Source: Planktothrix sp. FACHB-1365 (GTDB lineage Bacteria > Cyanobacteriota > Cyanobacteriia > Cyanobacteriales > Microcoleaceae). Taken from it: a stretch of DNA of 64,000 nt. Made by a program: the position numbers and the translations under genes. The notes under the pieces are model-generated. The model saw only the letters and a list, made by a program, of their open reading frames with translations, was not told the origin of the DNA and did no database searches. Where the stretch lies: assembly GCF_014697575.1 (NCBI RefSeq), contig NZ_JACJSC010000009.1, positions 1 through 64,000 of the forward strand, given 5' to 3'. Below, one piece after another: positions 26,804 through 36,575 of the stretch; positions within the stretch are counted from its first letter, which is position 1, and each line of letters starts with the position of its first letter.

Positions 26804-27931
26804 CTATTCCGGTACAATTTCCGTAACCACAGGAGTTCCTGTATTCCCGCCACTGACAACAACAGTATCATTTTCAAACCTACCAACGGCTTTTTCTCCC
26901 ATTAAATTAAACGGGGGATCAATTTGACGATAGACCACATTTCCTTCGGCGGAAAAAGACTGTTGAGGAATATACCAAGTGAGTAAATTAGAATTGAGTT
27001 GTGCTTGACGTTTTGCGCCAATACCAACAACATTTCCAGTTAAATAAAAGATATTATCTTTTAAATCTCCCCAACCTTGATTAGCGGTGACAGTAACTTG
27101 TTGTTCTCGTTCAATAATGGTAATAAATTGAGGGGAACTAATGGTGCGTTTCTGATAATTCCATTGTAATTCATTACTTGAAATTTGTAACGGAGGTTGA
27201 GATAAAGCAATTTGGGCATTTTTTCTCAGGGTAGCAATTTGGGTTTTTAAATTCATGTCGGCGGTTTCTGCAATTCCCCGGTCTGTAACGGTTTGATTTT
27301 GATATCGTTCAATTTTGGTTTTTAAATTACTGCTTAATAGTTGTTGTTCCCATAACCAAACAATATGATCACTTTGTAACTTGACAACGGGATTTTTAGA
27401 ACTAACCGTGGCTTTATCCCAAAATTCTACTCGTTTTTGACGATAAAAAACCTGAACTTCTCTAGCAATAGCTTGGAGTTGAGCATGATCTCCCGTAACA
27501 CTATTCCGCACTACAATAATATTTTGTTGGACAATCCATTCTAGCTCTTTTCCCTTCAACACTAAGCCTGTATTGGGATCAGTTGCTACAATATTATTGC
27601 GTAAAAAAATCCGTTTGCTATTCTGTTCAAATTCTCCTTGATCTGCCTTAATTTTATACAGAAGTTTGCCTTGATCATATAATTCTCCAACCGGATTTTT
27701 CACGGTTGCCATTTTCTGATCTTTACTATAACTAACTTGTTGGGCTTTAATGTTCCAGAGTAATTTTCCTTGTTCATCAGCCTGTTCTAACGTAACATCA
27801 TCTAAAGTTAATGTCCGTTCAAATTCTTTAGAAGTCTTTGATTTAGCGTCCGTTGAAGTTGGTTCGACGTTTTTTGGGGCGCAAGCAGAAATTCCGACTA
27901 AAATTATCACCCAAAGGAGTAACAACCGCAT
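26804..27931 (-). CDS. lptC: LptC-type LPS transport periplasmic protein (long cyanobacterial form)
   Basis: A 375-residue lipoprotein with a signal peptide and lipobox G-I-S-A-C near residue 17. The rest is beta-jellyroll of the LptC/OstA type. The LptC segment (LEQADEQGKLLWNIKAQQVSYS..MATVKNPVGELYDQGK) is followed by repeated strands such as IFLRNNIVATDPNTG and TVTANQGWGDLKDNIFYLTGNV. Cyanobacterial LptC is about twice the length of the E. coli protein, as here. It should form part of the periplasmic bridge that carries lipopolysaccharide from the inner membrane. CAAAGGAG just upstream of the ATG supports the start. Confidence 0.85.
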   Translation of the reverse strand: MRLLLLWVIILVGISACAPKNVEPTSTDAKSKTSKEFERTLTLDDVTLEQADEQGKLLWNIKAQQVSYSKDQKMATVKNPVGELYDQGKLLYKIKADQGEFEQNSKRIFLRNNIVATDPNTGLVLKGKELEWIVQQNIIVVRNSVTGDHAQLQAIAREVQVFYRQKRVEFWDKATVSSKNPVVKLQSDHIVWLWEQQLLSSNLKTKIERYQNQTVTDRGIAETADMNLKTQIATLRKNAQIALSQPPLQISSNELQWNYQKRTISSPQFITIIEREQQVTVTANQGWGDLKDNIFYLTGNVVGIGAKRQAQLNSNLLTWYIPQQSFSAEGNVVYRQIDPPFNLMGEKAVGRFENDTVVVSGGNTGTPVVTEIVPE

Positions 27932-27944
27932 CTAATTTGATAAC

Positions 27945-27972
27945 AGGGAACAGGGAACAGGGAACAGGGAAC
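27945..27972 (+). repeat. Heptamer tandem repeat (CAGGGAA), four copies
   Basis: Four perfect copies of CAGGGAA between the lptC start and the LabA-like gene. It is the same unit as at 25167 and 55163. Confidence 0.95.
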
Positions 27973-28079
27973 AGATAGAAGGTAAACCTATCTATATCCT
28001 AAGAATTTAGGATCTCAAAAGTTTAGGAATTGAGGAGTAAAAACCAGGAATACCATAAGTTTTTACTCCTGTGATTCTC

Positions 28080-28694
28080 CTAAGAATCTTCTATAATTTG
28101 CCCATCTATTAAACTAATTCCTGATAAAGGACGGTAGGTATAGTTGGGACTGCGGGGGGTTTTTTGGATATCTTCTTTGATCATTTCTAAATCAATATAG
28201 CGATCTGCGACATTAATTAAACTGTCACTGGTCATTGAGCGCAAACTCACGACTTCCACCCGCACCCCGCGATAACTTACAGAGTCCACCGCATAAGCTA
28301 AATCTCCATCTCCACTCACCAAAACGGCGGTGTCATAGGAACCCACTAAAGCCATCATATCAACGGCTATTTCCACATCTAAATTAGCTTTTTTAGAACC
28401 ATCAGGAAGTTGGACTAAATCTTTAGCAATGACACGATAACCATTGCGTCGCATCCATAATAAAAAGCCTTGTTGCTTCTCATTGGTGCGATCTACTCCC
28501 GTATAGAAAAAGGAGCGTAACAACCGAGAACCAGCCGTTAAACGACATAATAATTTGGTGTAATCAATTTCGATTCCCAATTGTAAAGCGGCATAAAATA
28601 GATTAGAGCCATCGATAAAAATGGCAACTCGGCCCCTGTTTTCAAGAACTTGTTCAGGAGTAAAAAGTTCTCCATGATTGATATTATTCAACAT
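28080..28694 (-). CDS. NYN-domain protein (LabA/DUF88 family)
   Basis: A 204-residue protein with a PIN-like NYN nuclease fold. The acidic residues expected at the active site appear in order: VAIFIDGSNLFYAAL near residue 25, DVEIAVDMMAL near residue 110 and LVSGDGDLAYAVDSV near residue 130. LabA in Synechococcus takes part in negative feedback of circadian output, but many paralogues exist, so a clock role is only possible. The C-terminal ~30 residues (after EDIQKTPRSPNYTYRPL) are probably disordered. AAAAAGAGGT just before the ATG is a good ribosome binding site. Confidence 0.85.
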   Translation of the reverse strand: MLNNINHGELFTPEQVLENRGRVAIFIDGSNLFYAALQLGIEIDYTKLLCRLTAGSRLLRSFFYTGVDRTNEKQQGFLLWMRRNGYRVIAKDLVQLPDGSKKANLDVEIAVDMMALVGSYDTAVLVSGDGDLAYAVDSVSYRGVRVEVVSLRSMTSDSLINVADRYIDLEMIKEDIQKTPRSPNYTYRPLSGISLIDGQIIEDS

Positions 28695-28812
28695 TCTTAT
28701 ACCTCTTTTTTTATGAAAAAAATGATCTGAGTATGGGTAAAGTAAACCAAAACTAAACCAATTGAAAAGGATGTTTTATGTTAAACTAGACTATCACTTA
28801 AACGGTTTTGAA

Positions 28813-30420
28813 TTAGGATGATGCTCCCTCTGCATCTTCCAAGCGTCTAAAGACAGGTTGCGCTTCCTGCAAGGGTTGATTAGCAGGTAACGCGCCCCAA
28901 ACAGCATGGATGTCAAAGGACAGTGCTGTCGCTAGTATAGTCTGATCATTGAAATCGAGGGTGTATCCCAATTGTTGATAAATCCGAGTGCTAATATTGG
29001 GAATGATGGGGGACAAAAGATAAGCTGCCAGTCGAACGGATTCTAAAACGGAGTACAAGACTTGGGAAACCGCTTCCTGTTTTCCTTGCTTGTACAAACT
29101 CCAAGGAGCTTTATCATCAATGTATTTATTTCCGGCTTGAACTAAGGTGAAAATAGCCGTACAAACTTCGCTAAACGCCAGAGCATCATAGGCTTGAGTG
29201 ACAGTATCTGCCAAGGTTAGACCGAGGGATTTCAGGGCATCATCCTTGGGGATATCCTCACCGTTAACATTAGGAACACAACCGTTAAAGTATTTAAACG
29301 CCATTTTCAGCGTGCGGTTGAGTAAGTTTCCTAAGTCATTGGCTAAGTTAGCATTAACGGTATGAATAAACCGAGTTTGACTATAATCACCATCCTGTCC
29401 AAATTCTATCTCTTTCAAGAAATAAAAGCGAATCGCATCAGCACCATATTGATTGACTAAAGCAACGGGATCAAGGGTATTTCCCAAGCTTTTGCCCATC
29501 TTCTTCCCATCTTTGGTCAAAAAACCGTGTCCAAAGATACGACCGGGAAGAGATAAGCCAGCCGACATCAACATAGCAGGCCAGTAAATGGCATGAAATC
29601 TTAAAATATCTTTACCAATCAGGTGTAAATTAATCGGCCACCGTTTCGATAAAGCATTTTCTAAGGTGGGTTCATCCTCTGGGTCAAGCAACGCCGTTAT
29701 ATAGCCTAACAACGCATCAAACCAAACATAAATGGTATGGCTTGGATCACAGGGAACCGGAAATCCCCAGTCAATATTAACGCGAGAAATCGAAAAATCT
29801 TGTAATCCTTGCTTAACAAAATTGATGACTTCGTTGCGCCGACTTTCTGGCTGAATAAAGTCAGGATGCTCTTGATATAAAGTTTCTAGCTGTTCTTGGT
29901 ATTGAGACAGCCGAAAAAAATAGTTCTGCTCATCTCGCCATTCTAGGGCTTTATTGGTATGGATGGGGCAGTATTTTTTCTGTTCTAATTCTCGTTCTTC
30001 TTTGTATTCTTCACAGGCGACACAATACCAGCCTTGTTGTTGGCTGAGATAGATATCTCCTTGATTCCAAACCCGTTGAAAAAACTCATTGACGATGGCT
30101 TCATGGCGAGTTGCTGTCGTGCGACTAAAGCGATCATACTGAATATTCAAGTGTTGCCACAGGGAAGCAAAACCATCGGCAATTTGATCGCAGTGAGCTT
30201 GGGGAGAACGCCCTAACTCCTCGGCGGTACGTTGAATTTTTTGACCGTGTTCATCGGTTCCAGTAATTAATAGGACGGATTTCCCTTGAAGTCGTTGGAA
30301 CCGAGCAATGGCATCGGCTGCCATTGTGGTGTAAGCACTACCAATATGAGGAACATCATTGACATAATAGAGAGGTGTTGTCAGGGTAAAGGTATTGAAA
30401 TGGGTCTGTGTCAATTTCAT
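28813..30420 (-). CDS. metG: Methionyl-tRNA synthetase
   Basis: A 535-residue class I aminoacyl-tRNA synthetase. The HIGH-type motif (PHIGSAYTT) is near residue 24, and the KMSKS loop appears as KKMGKSLGNTL near residue 307. A zinc-knuckle region with CVAC and CPIH lies at about 133-152. The C-terminal tRNA-binding EMAP domain found in some bacterial MetRS is absent, as is common for this shorter type. It charges initiator and elongator tRNA-Met. It is read away from the acyltransferase gene, with a 320-base divergent gap. Confidence 0.96.
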   Translation of the reverse strand: MKLTQTHFNTFTLTTPLYYVNDVPHIGSAYTTMAADAIARFQRLQGKSVLLITGTDEHGQKIQRTAEELGRSPQAHCDQIADGFASLWQHLNIQYDRFSRTTATRHEAIVNEFFQRVWNQGDIYLSQQQGWYCVACEEYKEERELEQKKYCPIHTNKALEWRDEQNYFFRLSQYQEQLETLYQEHPDFIQPESRRNEVINFVKQGLQDFSISRVNIDWGFPVPCDPSHTIYVWFDALLGYITALLDPEDEPTLENALSKRWPINLHLIGKDILRFHAIYWPAMLMSAGLSLPGRIFGHGFLTKDGKKMGKSLGNTLDPVALVNQYGADAIRFYFLKEIEFGQDGDYSQTRFIHTVNANLANDLGNLLNRTLKMAFKYFNGCVPNVNGEDIPKDDALKSLGLTLADTVTQAYDALAFSEVCTAIFTLVQAGNKYIDDKAPWSLYKQGKQEAVSQVLYSVLESVRLAAYLLSPIIPNISTRIYQQLGYTLDFNDQTILATALSFDIHAVWGALPANQPLQEAQPVFRRLEDAEGASS

Positions 30421-30740
30421 ATTAAACAGATAGAGGCTACCGATATTGTTCTTGTTAGACCCGCCTCAGTAGGGCGTTTAATTGGGTTTGAGGATTTCTC
30501 CTTCACGGATTTCTCCGTAATGTTAAGAGCACTTTTTATTGATGTCCACGCTCACTCTACAGGTGTAGAAATGTGCGCTTTTTAGGGTGTTTCTGTCTAG
30601 TACCTGAACAAAAATTTCACAGTACATGACACCGAAACTTATAGATTATAATATTTTCTTTAAAGTTTCTCAAAATTCTCAAACAAGTCTTAAGTTTTTA
30701 GCGCAAATGTAACCCGATTCAAGCTGTGTGTTGGTGATTC
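30421..30740. other. Divergent intergenic region metG / acyltransferase
   Basis: No gene is supported in these 320 bases. GGATTTCTCC occurs twice within 20 bases (about 30490 and 30509). An AT-rich stretch at 30640-30690 is a candidate location for promoters. No RNA gene or long palindrome is recognised. Confidence 0.35.
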
Positions 30741-31466
30741 ATGTTCTTTGATCAAACGGGATTGAGTTGTCGGTGGCTGGTGACAGGATTGGGAATACAG
30801 ATGTTCATTTCCTATGAAGATCGAATTCCTGAAACAGGCCCTGCGATTGTGGTGAGTAACCATCGCAGCGTGATTGATCCGATTGTCTTAACCGCAGGTG
30901 TCGGTCGTACCCTTCGTTTTGCATCCCATCATTATATGGGTCAAGTCCCGCTTTTGCGTGAACTTGTCACGACATTTGGAGCCTTCCCCTTTGATGAACC
31001 TGAACATCGACCTCAACAGTTTTTTAAACAAGCAAGCCAACTATTAAACCAACGACAAATGGTGGGGATCTTTCCCGAAGGAGCAACCCCAATGTTACAA
31101 CAAACTCAACCGAATGTTGTGGGAAACTTTCAACGGGGATTTGCTCATTTAGCGTTACGTTCTGGGGTTTGCAACCTAGCGGTTTTACCTGTGGCGATCG
31201 CAACATTAGAAGAACAAACCCTACCGTCAGCAATTCCATTAAGGTTACTGCGTGTCTTTGATCCGACCGAACCCTTGTTTGATCAACCGGGTTGGCATCC
31301 GATGATTCTCTATCGAAGAATCCGAATCTTAATTGGCCGTCCCTATTGGATTACCCCACGAGTACAACGTCAATATCAGGGGAAACAAGCCCGAAAAGCA
31401 GTAGAAGAGTTGACCCAGTATTGTCACCGGGAAATTACCGATTTACTTCGTCAAGGTAGCGTTTAG
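30741..31466 (+). CDS. Lysophospholipid acyltransferase (PlsC-like)
   Basis: A 241-residue acyltransferase. The H-x4-D catalytic motif is N-H-R-S-V-I-D near residues 40-46, and the phosphate-binding motif FPEGATPML is near residue 110. It should transfer an acyl group to lysophosphatidic acid or a related lysolipid at the membrane surface. The N-terminus is short and mildly hydrophobic rather than clearly membrane-spanning. It may not be the main PlsC of the cell; the substrate is not predictable. Confidence 0.83.
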   Translation: MFFDQTGLSCRWLVTGLGIQMFISYEDRIPETGPAIVVSNHRSVIDPIVLTAGVGRTLRFASHHYMGQVPLLRELVTTFGAFPFDEPEHRPQQFFKQASQLLNQRQMVGIFPEGATPMLQQTQPNVVGNFQRGFAHLALRSGVCNLAVLPVAIATLEEQTLPSAIPLRLLRVFDPTEPLFDQPGWHPMILYRRIRILIGRPYWITPRVQRQYQGKQARKAVEELTQYCHREITDLLRQGSV

Positions 31467-31565
31467 AATGTCCTCCACCGCCGTAAATCGTCTCCATAGA
31501 AATGAGGAATAGGAATCACCGATCACGGTAGGATGGACGATGACGCTATGCCATGACTACCATCC

Positions 31566-32864
31566 ATGACCTACGACCAATCCGCCGAACAGCTATTAGA
31601 GTTAGCTGCCGCATCGGGCGCTGAGGCTGCGGAAGTGTTCCAATCTCAATCCCTATCCAAGCCGATATTTTTTGAAGCCAATCGACTGAAACAACTCGAA
31701 AGTAGCCAATCGGAAGGGACAACCTTGCGACTTTGGCGAGATGGCCGTCCGGGTTTAGCGGTTGCTTATGGCCCAGTGGAACCCCAAAAATTAGTTGAGC
31801 GGGCGATTTCCTTGAGTACCCTCAATGAACCCGAAACCATTGAACTAACGGAATCAACGACCCCATCCCAGTATCCTGATATTGGGGAATCTGTACCCGT
31901 TGAACAATTGGTCAGTTGGGGAAAACAGGCGATTGAATTAATTCGCTCTTCCTATCCCGATGTCTTATGTATGGCGGAATGGGATTGTGAAGTGGAATCG
32001 ATTCGCTTGATTAACTCACGGGGACTGGACTGTCGCCATACCGATACCACCCTCAGTGGTTATGTGGAAACGGAATGGGTTCGGGGGGATGATTTTTTAG
32101 CGGTTTCCGATGGCCAAACCCAACGGGATTTTTTAGATCCCACCCTTCTCGCTGAACGAATTTTAATGCGGTTAAATTGGGCCAAAAATAATGTCCCTTC
32201 TCCCATGTCCCGGATTCCGGTCTTATTCACCGCTAAAGCCGCCGATATGCTTTGGGGTACTATTTCCGCCGCGTTGAATGGCAAACAAGTTTTGGAAGGG
32301 GCTTCTCCTTGGAGCGATCGCTTAACCACCCCGGTGATGTCTCCCCTGTTAACCGTATCTCAGGAACCTGACACTGGGCCCTACAGTTGCCCCTTTGATG
32401 ATGAAGGAATTCCCACCCGTCCCATTACCTTTATTGAAAAGGGGGTTTTACAACTGTTTTATACCGACTTAACTACAGGTCGCACCTTGGGAAGTGGGAC
32501 AACCGGAAATGGATTTCGCACCCATTTAGGCAGTTATCCCACTCCGGGGTTATTTAATCTGTTAGTAAAACCTGGAAAAAGTTCTTTAAATGAATTAATC
32601 CAAAGTTTAGATCGGGCGTTAATCGTCGATCAAATGTTAGGAGGAAGTGCGGGAATGAGTGGGGATTTTTCCATTAATGTTGATTTAGGATATCGCATTG
32701 AAAAAGGTGAAATTGTCGGACGGGTGAAAAATACAATGGTGGCGGGGAATGTTTATACAGCCCTCAAACAAGTTGTAGAATTGGGGGGTGATGCCTCTTG
32801 GAATGGGTCTTGTTATACTCCTTCGATTATTGTTGAAGGGTTATCAGTCATTGGTAAAGGTTAA
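31566..32864 (+). CDS. TldD/PmbA family protein (TldE-like)
   Basis: A 432-residue member of the TldD/PmbA family. Characteristic parts are ASGAEAAEVFQSQS near the start, FIEKGVLQLFYTDLTTGRTLG and GSAGMSGDFSINVDLGYRIE near residue 360. It has no HExxx zinc motif, which fits the TldE/PmbA subunit rather than the catalytic TldD. TldD-TldE degrades or trims peptides and activates some modified peptides. No tldD gene lies in this window. The ATG start is supported only by length. Confidence 0.85.
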   Translation: MTYDQSAEQLLELAAASGAEAAEVFQSQSLSKPIFFEANRLKQLESSQSEGTTLRLWRDGRPGLAVAYGPVEPQKLVERAISLSTLNEPETIELTESTTPSQYPDIGESVPVEQLVSWGKQAIELIRSSYPDVLCMAEWDCEVESIRLINSRGLDCRHTDTTLSGYVETEWVRGDDFLAVSDGQTQRDFLDPTLLAERILMRLNWAKNNVPSPMSRIPVLFTAKAADMLWGTISAALNGKQVLEGASPWSDRLTTPVMSPLLTVSQEPDTGPYSCPFDDEGIPTRPITFIEKGVLQLFYTDLTTGRTLGSGTTGNGFRTHLGSYPTPGLFNLLVKPGKSSLNELIQSLDRALIVDQMLGGSAGMSGDFSINVDLGYRIEKGEIVGRVKNTMVAGNVYTALKQVVELGGDASWNGSCYTPSIIVEGLSVIGKG

Positions 32865-32940
32865 TCCGCTAGATTTTAAGAATTCTCCAGAATTGAGAAT
32901 GCGATATCAGGTTCCCCCTTAAAATTTCCCTAAAATTATC

Positions 32941-33639
32941 ATGATTCAATTTAATCAATTTACAGCCCTGAGCTTTGACTGTTACGGTACTTTAATTGAT
33001 TGGGAAAGCGGGATTACTCCCGTTTTACAACAATTAGTCAAGGCTCATGGTATTACAATGAGTGATCAAGCGTTACTGGAATTATTTGCAATTTTAGAAC
33101 CAGAAGCTCAAAGCGGAGACTATAAAACCTATCGAGAAATTCTCCGAGAAGTGGTACAGAAGTTCGGAGAACGTTTAGGGTTTTCTCCGACTCCTACAGA
33201 ATTAGAGAGTTTAGCCAATTCAATTCAAGATTGGCAACCTTTTTCGGATACGGTAGAAGCGTTAAAAGCCTTAAAACAAAAGTATAAATTAGTGATTATT
33301 TCTAATATTGATGATGATTTATTTGCCCAAACCAACAAACATCTACAAATAGAATTTGATCATATTATTACCGCCCAACAAGCTCAATCTTATAAACCGT
33401 CTCCTCATAATTTTGAATTTGCTTTAAATAAAACAGGGCTTTCTTCTCATCAACTCCTGCACGTTGCCCAGAGTCTTTTTCATGATATTGCTACAGCCAA
33501 AAGTTTAGGATTAACAACGGTTTGGGTGAATCGTCGTCAAGGTCAATCTGGAGGAGGTGCAACGAAACCTGCCACTGCTCAACCGGATTTAGAAGTGCCG
33601 GATTTAAAAAGTTTAGTTAACTTGATTTTTGAGGGTTAG
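32941..33639 (+). CDS. HAD-family hydrolase, haloacid dehalogenase type II-like
   Basis: A 232-residue HAD enzyme. The nucleophile Asp13 lies in F-D-C-Y-G-T-L-I-D-W; the Tyr in place of the second Asp is typical of 2-haloacid dehalogenases rather than phosphatases. Motif II is VIISNIDDD, motif III has K in AQSYKPSPHNF, and motif IV is in HVAQSLFHDIATAKSLG. The tail is Gly/Ala/Pro-rich. An 83-base part of this gene (33458-33540, motif IV onward) is present again at 38263-38345. The gene itself appears intact and forms the left edge of the accessory segment. Confidence 0.88.
   Translation: MIQFNQFTALSFDCYGTLIDWESGITPVLQQLVKAHGITMSDQALLELFAILEPEAQSGDYKTYREILREVVQKFGERLGFSPTPTELESLANSIQDWQPFSDTVEALKALKQKYKLVIISNIDDDLFAQTNKHLQIEFDHIITAQQAQSYKPSPHNFEFALNKTGLSSHQLLHVAQSLFHDIATAKSLGLTTVWVNRRQGQSGGGATKPATAQPDLEVPDLKSLVNLIFEG
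33458..33540 (+). repeat. Left copy of 83-bp direct repeat (within the HAD gene)
   Basis: This part of the HAD gene, encoding motif IV and the following strand, matches 38263-38345 at 79 of 83 positions in direct orientation. The two copies enclose about 4.7 kb of toxin-antitoxin and membrane-module genes. Confidence 0.95.
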
Positions 33640-33753
33640 GAAATGGGTATCTTCCAAAATAAATAATTACCACTTCTACACAGATTACTATAGATGAGAA
33701 AAATAGCGATCGCGCGCTTCCGCACCAAAAAAGCGCATCGTTATGAATGGGAA

Positions 33754-34170
33754 CTAATCAACAGTTAGAAAGTTTTTGGGAGTCATAATCTTGTTTTGAT
33801 ATTCAGCTAAGGTTGTGAGGGATAACAAATCTTGATCTCCTGTGATTAAATATTCAGCGTTACAATCTTTAGTCAGTTCTAAAAATTTATTATCATCTGG
33901 ATCTCTACAGATGTTGATTTGAGATGTAGTCTCTATAAAATGGCTAGATTTTTTAACGACTTCTAAAAATTGTTCTCGGTCTTGATCGGAGATATATTTA
34001 TTGAATTTAGGTTTGTAAATTCGGGTTTTTAATTCTTGGTAAGTTTCTTCGCTTTGAGCGATTTTGAATTGCTGATAAGCTTTATCTAAGGCTTGACGGG
34101 CTGTTCCATTTGGACTCAGGGCTGCACTCAGTAAAACATTAGTATCTATAACAATGAGTTTAGGATTCAT
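33754..34170 (-). CDS. PIN-domain toxin (VapC-like ribonuclease)
   Basis: About 138 residues from the inner ATG at 34170 (MNPKLIVIDTNVLLS). The PIN acidic residues are visible: D in V-I-D-T-N, E in S-E-E-T-Y-Q-E, D-D in C-R-D-P-D-D-N-K-F and D in I-T-G-D-Q-D-L. It belongs to the toxin-component PIN subfamily with the RDPDDNK motif, which cleaves RNA when freed from its antitoxin. Its start overlaps the end of the upstream gene at 34160-34387, the usual antitoxin-toxin order. Confidence 0.87.
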   Translation of the reverse strand: MNPKLIVIDTNVLLSAALSPNGTARQALDKAYQQFKIAQSEETYQELKTRIYKPKFNKYISDQDREQFLEVVKKSSHFIETTSQINICRDPDDNKFLELTKDCNAEYLITGDQDLLSLTTLAEYQNKIMTPKNFLTVD

Positions 34171-34387
34171 CAGCAAGTAATTCTTCTAGGATGTCTTCGG
34201 TTAGTCCTTTGGCTTGAGCATTTCTGCCGATTCGGTCACAAACGCTCAGTAAGTCTTCATCTTGATTTGTGGGAGAGTTTTTCTTAATTTCTTGGATCAG
34301 TTGTTCTTGTTCTTGTGCTGTAAGTTGGAGGACAAGATTAAGAATTTGCTCAAAGGTTAGAGAAAGTTGATCAGTTGTTTGATTCAT
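34160..34387 (-). CDS. Antitoxin-like partner of the PIN toxin
   Basis: A 75-residue, acidic, helical protein (LTFEQILNLVLQLTAQEQEQLIQEIKKN and a C-terminal ILEELLADES). It overlaps the PIN toxin gene by 11 bases, the typical tight coupling of a type II pair. The N-terminus resembles helical segments of small cyanobacterial antitoxins, but no DNA-binding fold can be named with certainty. The role is inferred from position and size. Confidence 0.7.
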   Translation of the reverse strand: MNQTTDQLSLTFEQILNLVLQLTAQEQEQLIQEIKKNSPTNQDEDLLSVCDRIGRNAQAKGLTEDILEELLADES

Positions 34388-34559
34388 AATGGGTTATGGG
34401 TTTAAGGAATGGCAACTTGTCTAATGTCTATTTTATTTATCTGTTACTCTCCCCAGTATAACTTTAGGAATAACGGGATTTATTTTTCCGTAAATTTACT
34501 GATGACAATTGATCTACCTCAAGTTATTATGTTTTTTTGAGGGAATATTAAAGCCATTT

Positions 34560-36563
34560 ATGTTAGAAGAAATTTATCACATTTTTATTTCTAACCCGAT
34601 TGCCAGTCAGGGTGGAAACCGAAAAGTAACTCTGCGTTCAGGAAAATCCTATAATGTTATCATTCCTGAGCAACTTCAAGAAGGATATAAACTTAGATTA
34701 AAAAAAACGGGTTTAGCTCAAAATGATGTTCTGTTAATTCTTCATACTTTATACGATAAAAATAATCATTATCCCAAAATTATCAACAATTTAGTTAGAG
34801 ATTACGAGATTAAGCAGGATAGCAAAATTAGATGTATACAAGCTTATGAAAGCATAACATCGGAGCAGTTAAATGATGATATAGCAGCTATTGATTTATT
34901 AGATTTTATCGTTACCAGCAATCAAAAAAATTTAGATTCTGAATTTTTTCAAAAATATCAATTAGCCAGCGAAAACTATCGCTTACTCTGGATAGAACAA
35001 TGTTTAGAAAAAGCCTTAGAATCTGCTCATATTTCTGACGATCAAAAACAAGCTTTAAGAGGAATTTATCAATCTGTTAGAGCAGGTGAAGCTATTAGTG
35101 AGCTAAATTATCTTAACGATCTGGATTCAATTCTTACTAATTCTAATCTTCCCATAGAGGTTAAACAGAGATATTTAACTGCTAGTATAAAATCCAAAGC
35201 ACTAACAACCGAATTATTTATTATTGATTTAATTGAACGAAATTTTTTATTGGAAGACGACCAAGAAAAATATTTATCAGTTTATATTCAAGTTCGAGAT
35301 AATCAAAAAATTACTGACCTTCAGCAATTACTTAAATTAGAGAAATTAGTTCTAGGCTCAGATATTCCAGAAGAATGCAAAATTATTTATAAGTTAGCCT
35401 CAGATGGAGTGTTTGAGCAAAAGAATCAGGAAAACCCAGAAGATATTATAGATAAGGTAAAAACAGTTACTAAGTCTGTTAGAACAGCGGCTCAAGTTGT
35501 TCCAAACGCTCATGCAGTTTTGGGGAATTTAGGAGTACAAGCTGGAACCAAAGTTGCAATTGGAGGTTTAGCAGGTGGAGCCGCAACCAACGCAACACTC
35601 GCGGCTTTAGGAGGAGGTTCTGTTGCCGCAGGAGGTTTAGGAATGTTAGGCGGGTTAGCCGTTGTCACAGGAGGGGCGGCATTAATTGGAGCAGCCGCTT
35701 TAGTTTCAATTGTATCTGTTTCTCAAATGGACACACAAGATCGAGTGAATTTAGGTATCGCTGCGGTTGCAGGAACATTAACCAGCGCGGCGACTCTTGC
35801 AACGGCTTGGGCTGCGGTGGGGGCTTTTGGTGTCGCGGGTACAGGAACAGCCATTAGCAACTTATCTGGGGCGGCGGCTTATAGTGCGATTATGTCGGCT
35901 TTGGGTGGTGTGGGCGTTATGACAGGAGGGGTCGCTTTAATTGCTGGGGTTGCAGGGTTGGGAATTTATAAATTACTGAAAAATCAAAAAAATAATCCGA
36001 AACAATTACTTAAACAAATAGAAGCTAGGCTTTATACATTATTAGAACATCAAACTCATGATCTCTTAAACGTTTTTAACTATTATTTCTCAGAACCCAG
36101 CGATGAATATTTTTTAGCTCCTAATATTCCTCTCGATAAACTAGCAAACGCACTTTATAAATATGCTAATCTTAAACCTGGGGAAAGAGTGTTAGCATTC
36201 GTTGATCAAAGTATGTTCGGTTCAGGAAAAATGGGTTTGGTTTTTACTGAAAGTCGATTGATTTACCAAGAATTATGGGAAAAGCCAAAATCATTAAAAT
36301 ATTCTGATGTTCGAGATGTTGCTTCTAAGTTTCCTAAGTTTTATAATGATAAATTAGATTCTATTTTGCACAGTTTGTTGCCTGAGTTAAAACAAATCTA
36401 TCAATTGAATACAATAGAAGTTTTAGAAAATAATACAACAAACAACTTCGTTAATTTAGATGATGAATTAATTCAAGAAATTCAGACAATGACTCAAATC
36501 TGTGAAGCTTGTATTTCTCTTAAACCAGGGGTTGAAAACCTGAATCATCTTTTAAAATCATAA
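34560..36563 (+). CDS. Multi-domain membrane protein: DnaJ-CTD-like, helical, Gly/Ala-rich membrane and PH-like domains (unknown function)
   Basis: About 667 residues from the ATG at 34560; a TTG 17 codons upstream is less likely. Residues ~20-65 (KVTLRSGKSYNVIIPEQLQE, then GYKLRLKKTG and DVLLILHTLYD) resemble the substrate-binding beta domain of DnaJ. Residues ~95-310 are all-helical with repeats of an L-x-x-I/L-L pattern. Residues ~330-475 are very rich in Gly, Ala and Val (for example GGLGMLGGLAVVTGGAALIG), with glycine-zipper-like hydrophobic helices likely to insert in a membrane. Residues ~550-610 (GERVLAFVDQSMFGSGKMGL, then VFTESRLIYQELW) resemble a bacterial PH domain. No catalytic motif is seen. 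It is coupled to the next gene, 12 bases away, inside the repeat-flanked accessory segment. Confidence 0.7.
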   Translation: MLEEIYHIFISNPIASQGGNRKVTLRSGKSYNVIIPEQLQEGYKLRLKKTGLAQNDVLLILHTLYDKNNHYPKIINNLVRDYEIKQDSKIRCIQAYESITSEQLNDDIAAIDLLDFIVTSNQKNLDSEFFQKYQLASENYRLLWIEQCLEKALESAHISDDQKQALRGIYQSVRAGEAISELNYLNDLDSILTNSNLPIEVKQRYLTASIKSKALTTELFIIDLIERNFLLEDDQEKYLSVYIQVRDNQKITDLQQLLKLEKLVLGSDIPEECKIIYKLASDGVFEQKNQENPEDIIDKVKTVTKSVRTAAQVVPNAHAVLGNLGVQAGTKVAIGGLAGGAATNATLAALGGGSVAAGGLGMLGGLAVVTGGAALIGAAALVSIVSVSQMDTQDRVNLGIAAVAGTLTSAATLATAWAAVGAFGVAGTGTAISNLSGAAAYSAIMSALGGVGVMTGGVALIAGVAGLGIYKLLKNQKNNPKQLLKQIEARLYTLLEHQTHDLLNVFNYYFSEPSDEYFLAPNIPLDKLANALYKYANLKPGERVLAFVDQSMFGSGKMGLVFTESRLIYQELWEKPKSLKYSDVRDVASKFPKFYNDKLDSILHSLLPELKQIYQLNTIEVLENNTTNNFVNLDDELIQEIQTMTQICEACISLKPGVENLNHLLKS

Positions 36564-36575
36564 GGAAATTAAACC

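Noticed and set aside
30286-30585. A 99-codon open frame across the metG start
   Set aside because: Half of it is antisense to the conserved N-terminus of MetG.
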